Assembly: GCA_903970315.1 (NCBI GenBank)
Contig: CAJCIJ010000267.1
Location: forward strand, 1-6,079
Direction: 5' to 3'
Origin: Actinomycetota bacterium
GTDB lineage: Bacteria; Actinomycetota; Thermoleophilia; Solirubrobacterales; Solirubrobacteraceae
Length of the DNA: 6,079 nucleotides
This document shows positions 5,863 through 6,079 of this stretch, in pieces. The stretch's first letter is position 1. The number at the start of each line of letters is the position of its first letter. Position numbers and translations under genes: made by a program. The notes below the pieces were generated by a model, which was not told the DNA's origin, did no database searches, and saw only the letters and a list, made by a program, of their open reading frames with translations.

Positions 5863-5881
5863 CGGGCGCGATCCGCGCCCG
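5863..5881. terminator. Hairpin between convergent genes, candidate bidirectional terminator
   Basis: CGGGCGCG (5863-5870), loop ATC, CGCGCCCG (5874-5881) form a perfect 8-bp GC stem with a 3-nt loop. It lies exactly in the 39-nt gap between the stop of the tandem cyclase (5841-5843) and the stop of the minus-strand gene (5883-5885). No U-tract follows in either direction, so it is a hairpin-only terminator candidate of the kind frequent in high-GC genomes. A smaller stem GTCGG-CTG-CCGAC immediately precedes it. Confidence 0.5.
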
Positions 5882-5882
5882 C

Positions 5883-6079
5883 TCAGCCGTCGGCCGCCGG
5901 TGCGGTGTCGCTCAGGCGCCGCCTGCGGGGGGCGGGCTGGCTGTATGCAGCCGCCGCCTCCTGGAGCGCTCCGATCATTGCCGGCGCGGCGGGCGCAAGG
6001 CGCGAGCCGGCGGGCGCGCACGCAAGTACCTGGCGTACAGGTGGCTGGGGGGCAAGCTCGCGGATCACCAGGTCCTCGC
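5883..6079 (-). CDS. C-terminal fragment of a probable LysR-type transcriptional regulator (partial, 5' end outside window)
   Basis: The reading frame is open from the window edge to TGA at 5885-5883, giving about 65 residues. The segment from EDLVIREL through PPVRQVLACAPAG to the helix APAMIGALQEAAAAY has the pattern that ends many actinobacterial LysR effector-binding domains: a strand with V-x-R-x-L, a Pro-Pro-x-R-x-V strand, then a Pro-Ala start of a last helix. After it comes a short Arg-rich tail (PRRRR). The DNA-binding helix-turn-helix would lie beyond the window, so the family call rests on this tail alone. The gene converges on the tandem cyclase, with 39 nt between stops. A GTG at 6068 is inside this frame but probably not the start, because homology-like sequence continues upstream of it. 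Confidence 0.5.
   Translation of the reverse strand, partial: EDLVIRELAPQPPVRQVLACAPAGSRLAPAAPAMIGALQEAAAAYSQPAPRRRRLSDTAPAADG

Noticed and set aside
5452..6021. 189-residue minus-strand frame over the end of the tandem cyclase
   Set aside because: Almost pure Arg/Pro/Gly/Ala composition and antisense to the second GGEEF domain; a shadow.

Overview
The window comes from a high-GC bacterium. The dense GC-rich coding, long shadow frames on both strands, the zwf sequence type and near absence of clear Shine-Dalgarno sites point to Actinomycetota, possibly a deep-branching class such as Thermoleophilia. The lineage is an inference; no rRNA or other marker gene is present.

Layout from left to right. 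(1) 13-1437, minus strand: a complete glucose-6-phosphate dehydrogenase (zwf). (2) 1438-1558: a short divergent intergenic region with a candidate leaderless-type promoter for zwf. (3) 1559-3433, plus strand: a soluble bifunctional c-di-GMP enzyme with an unrecognised helical N-terminal region, an intact GGDEF domain with an I-site, and an intact EAL domain. (4) 3434-3533: a 100-nt gap with a GC-rich inverted repeat and a 10-bp palindrome. (5) 3534-5843, plus strand: a 769-residue membrane protein made of two homologous units in tandem, each with about six membrane helices followed by a GGEEF diguanylate cyclase domain, joined by a disordered linker. (6) 5844-5882: a short convergent gap with a strong hairpin. 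(7) 5883 to the window end, minus strand: the C-terminal end of a gene that looks like a LysR-type regulator.

The two central genes form a c-di-GMP pair in one orientation. The downstream protein appears built only to synthesise c-di-GMP at the membrane, with no product-inhibition site in either half. The upstream protein has both synthetic and degradative active sites and keeps its I-site. Together they could form a source and a buffer or sink for the same messenger.

The most unusual object is the 6TM-GGEEF-6TM-GGEEF protein. Its layout copies that of animal membrane adenylyl cyclases (6TM-C1-6TM-C2), but is built from the unrelated GGDEF fold and would make an intramolecular cyclase pair. 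A second point of interest is that the zwf product lacks the usual 2'-phosphate-binding Arg of NADP-dependent enzymes and has Val-Asp there instead, which raises the question of which coenzyme it uses.
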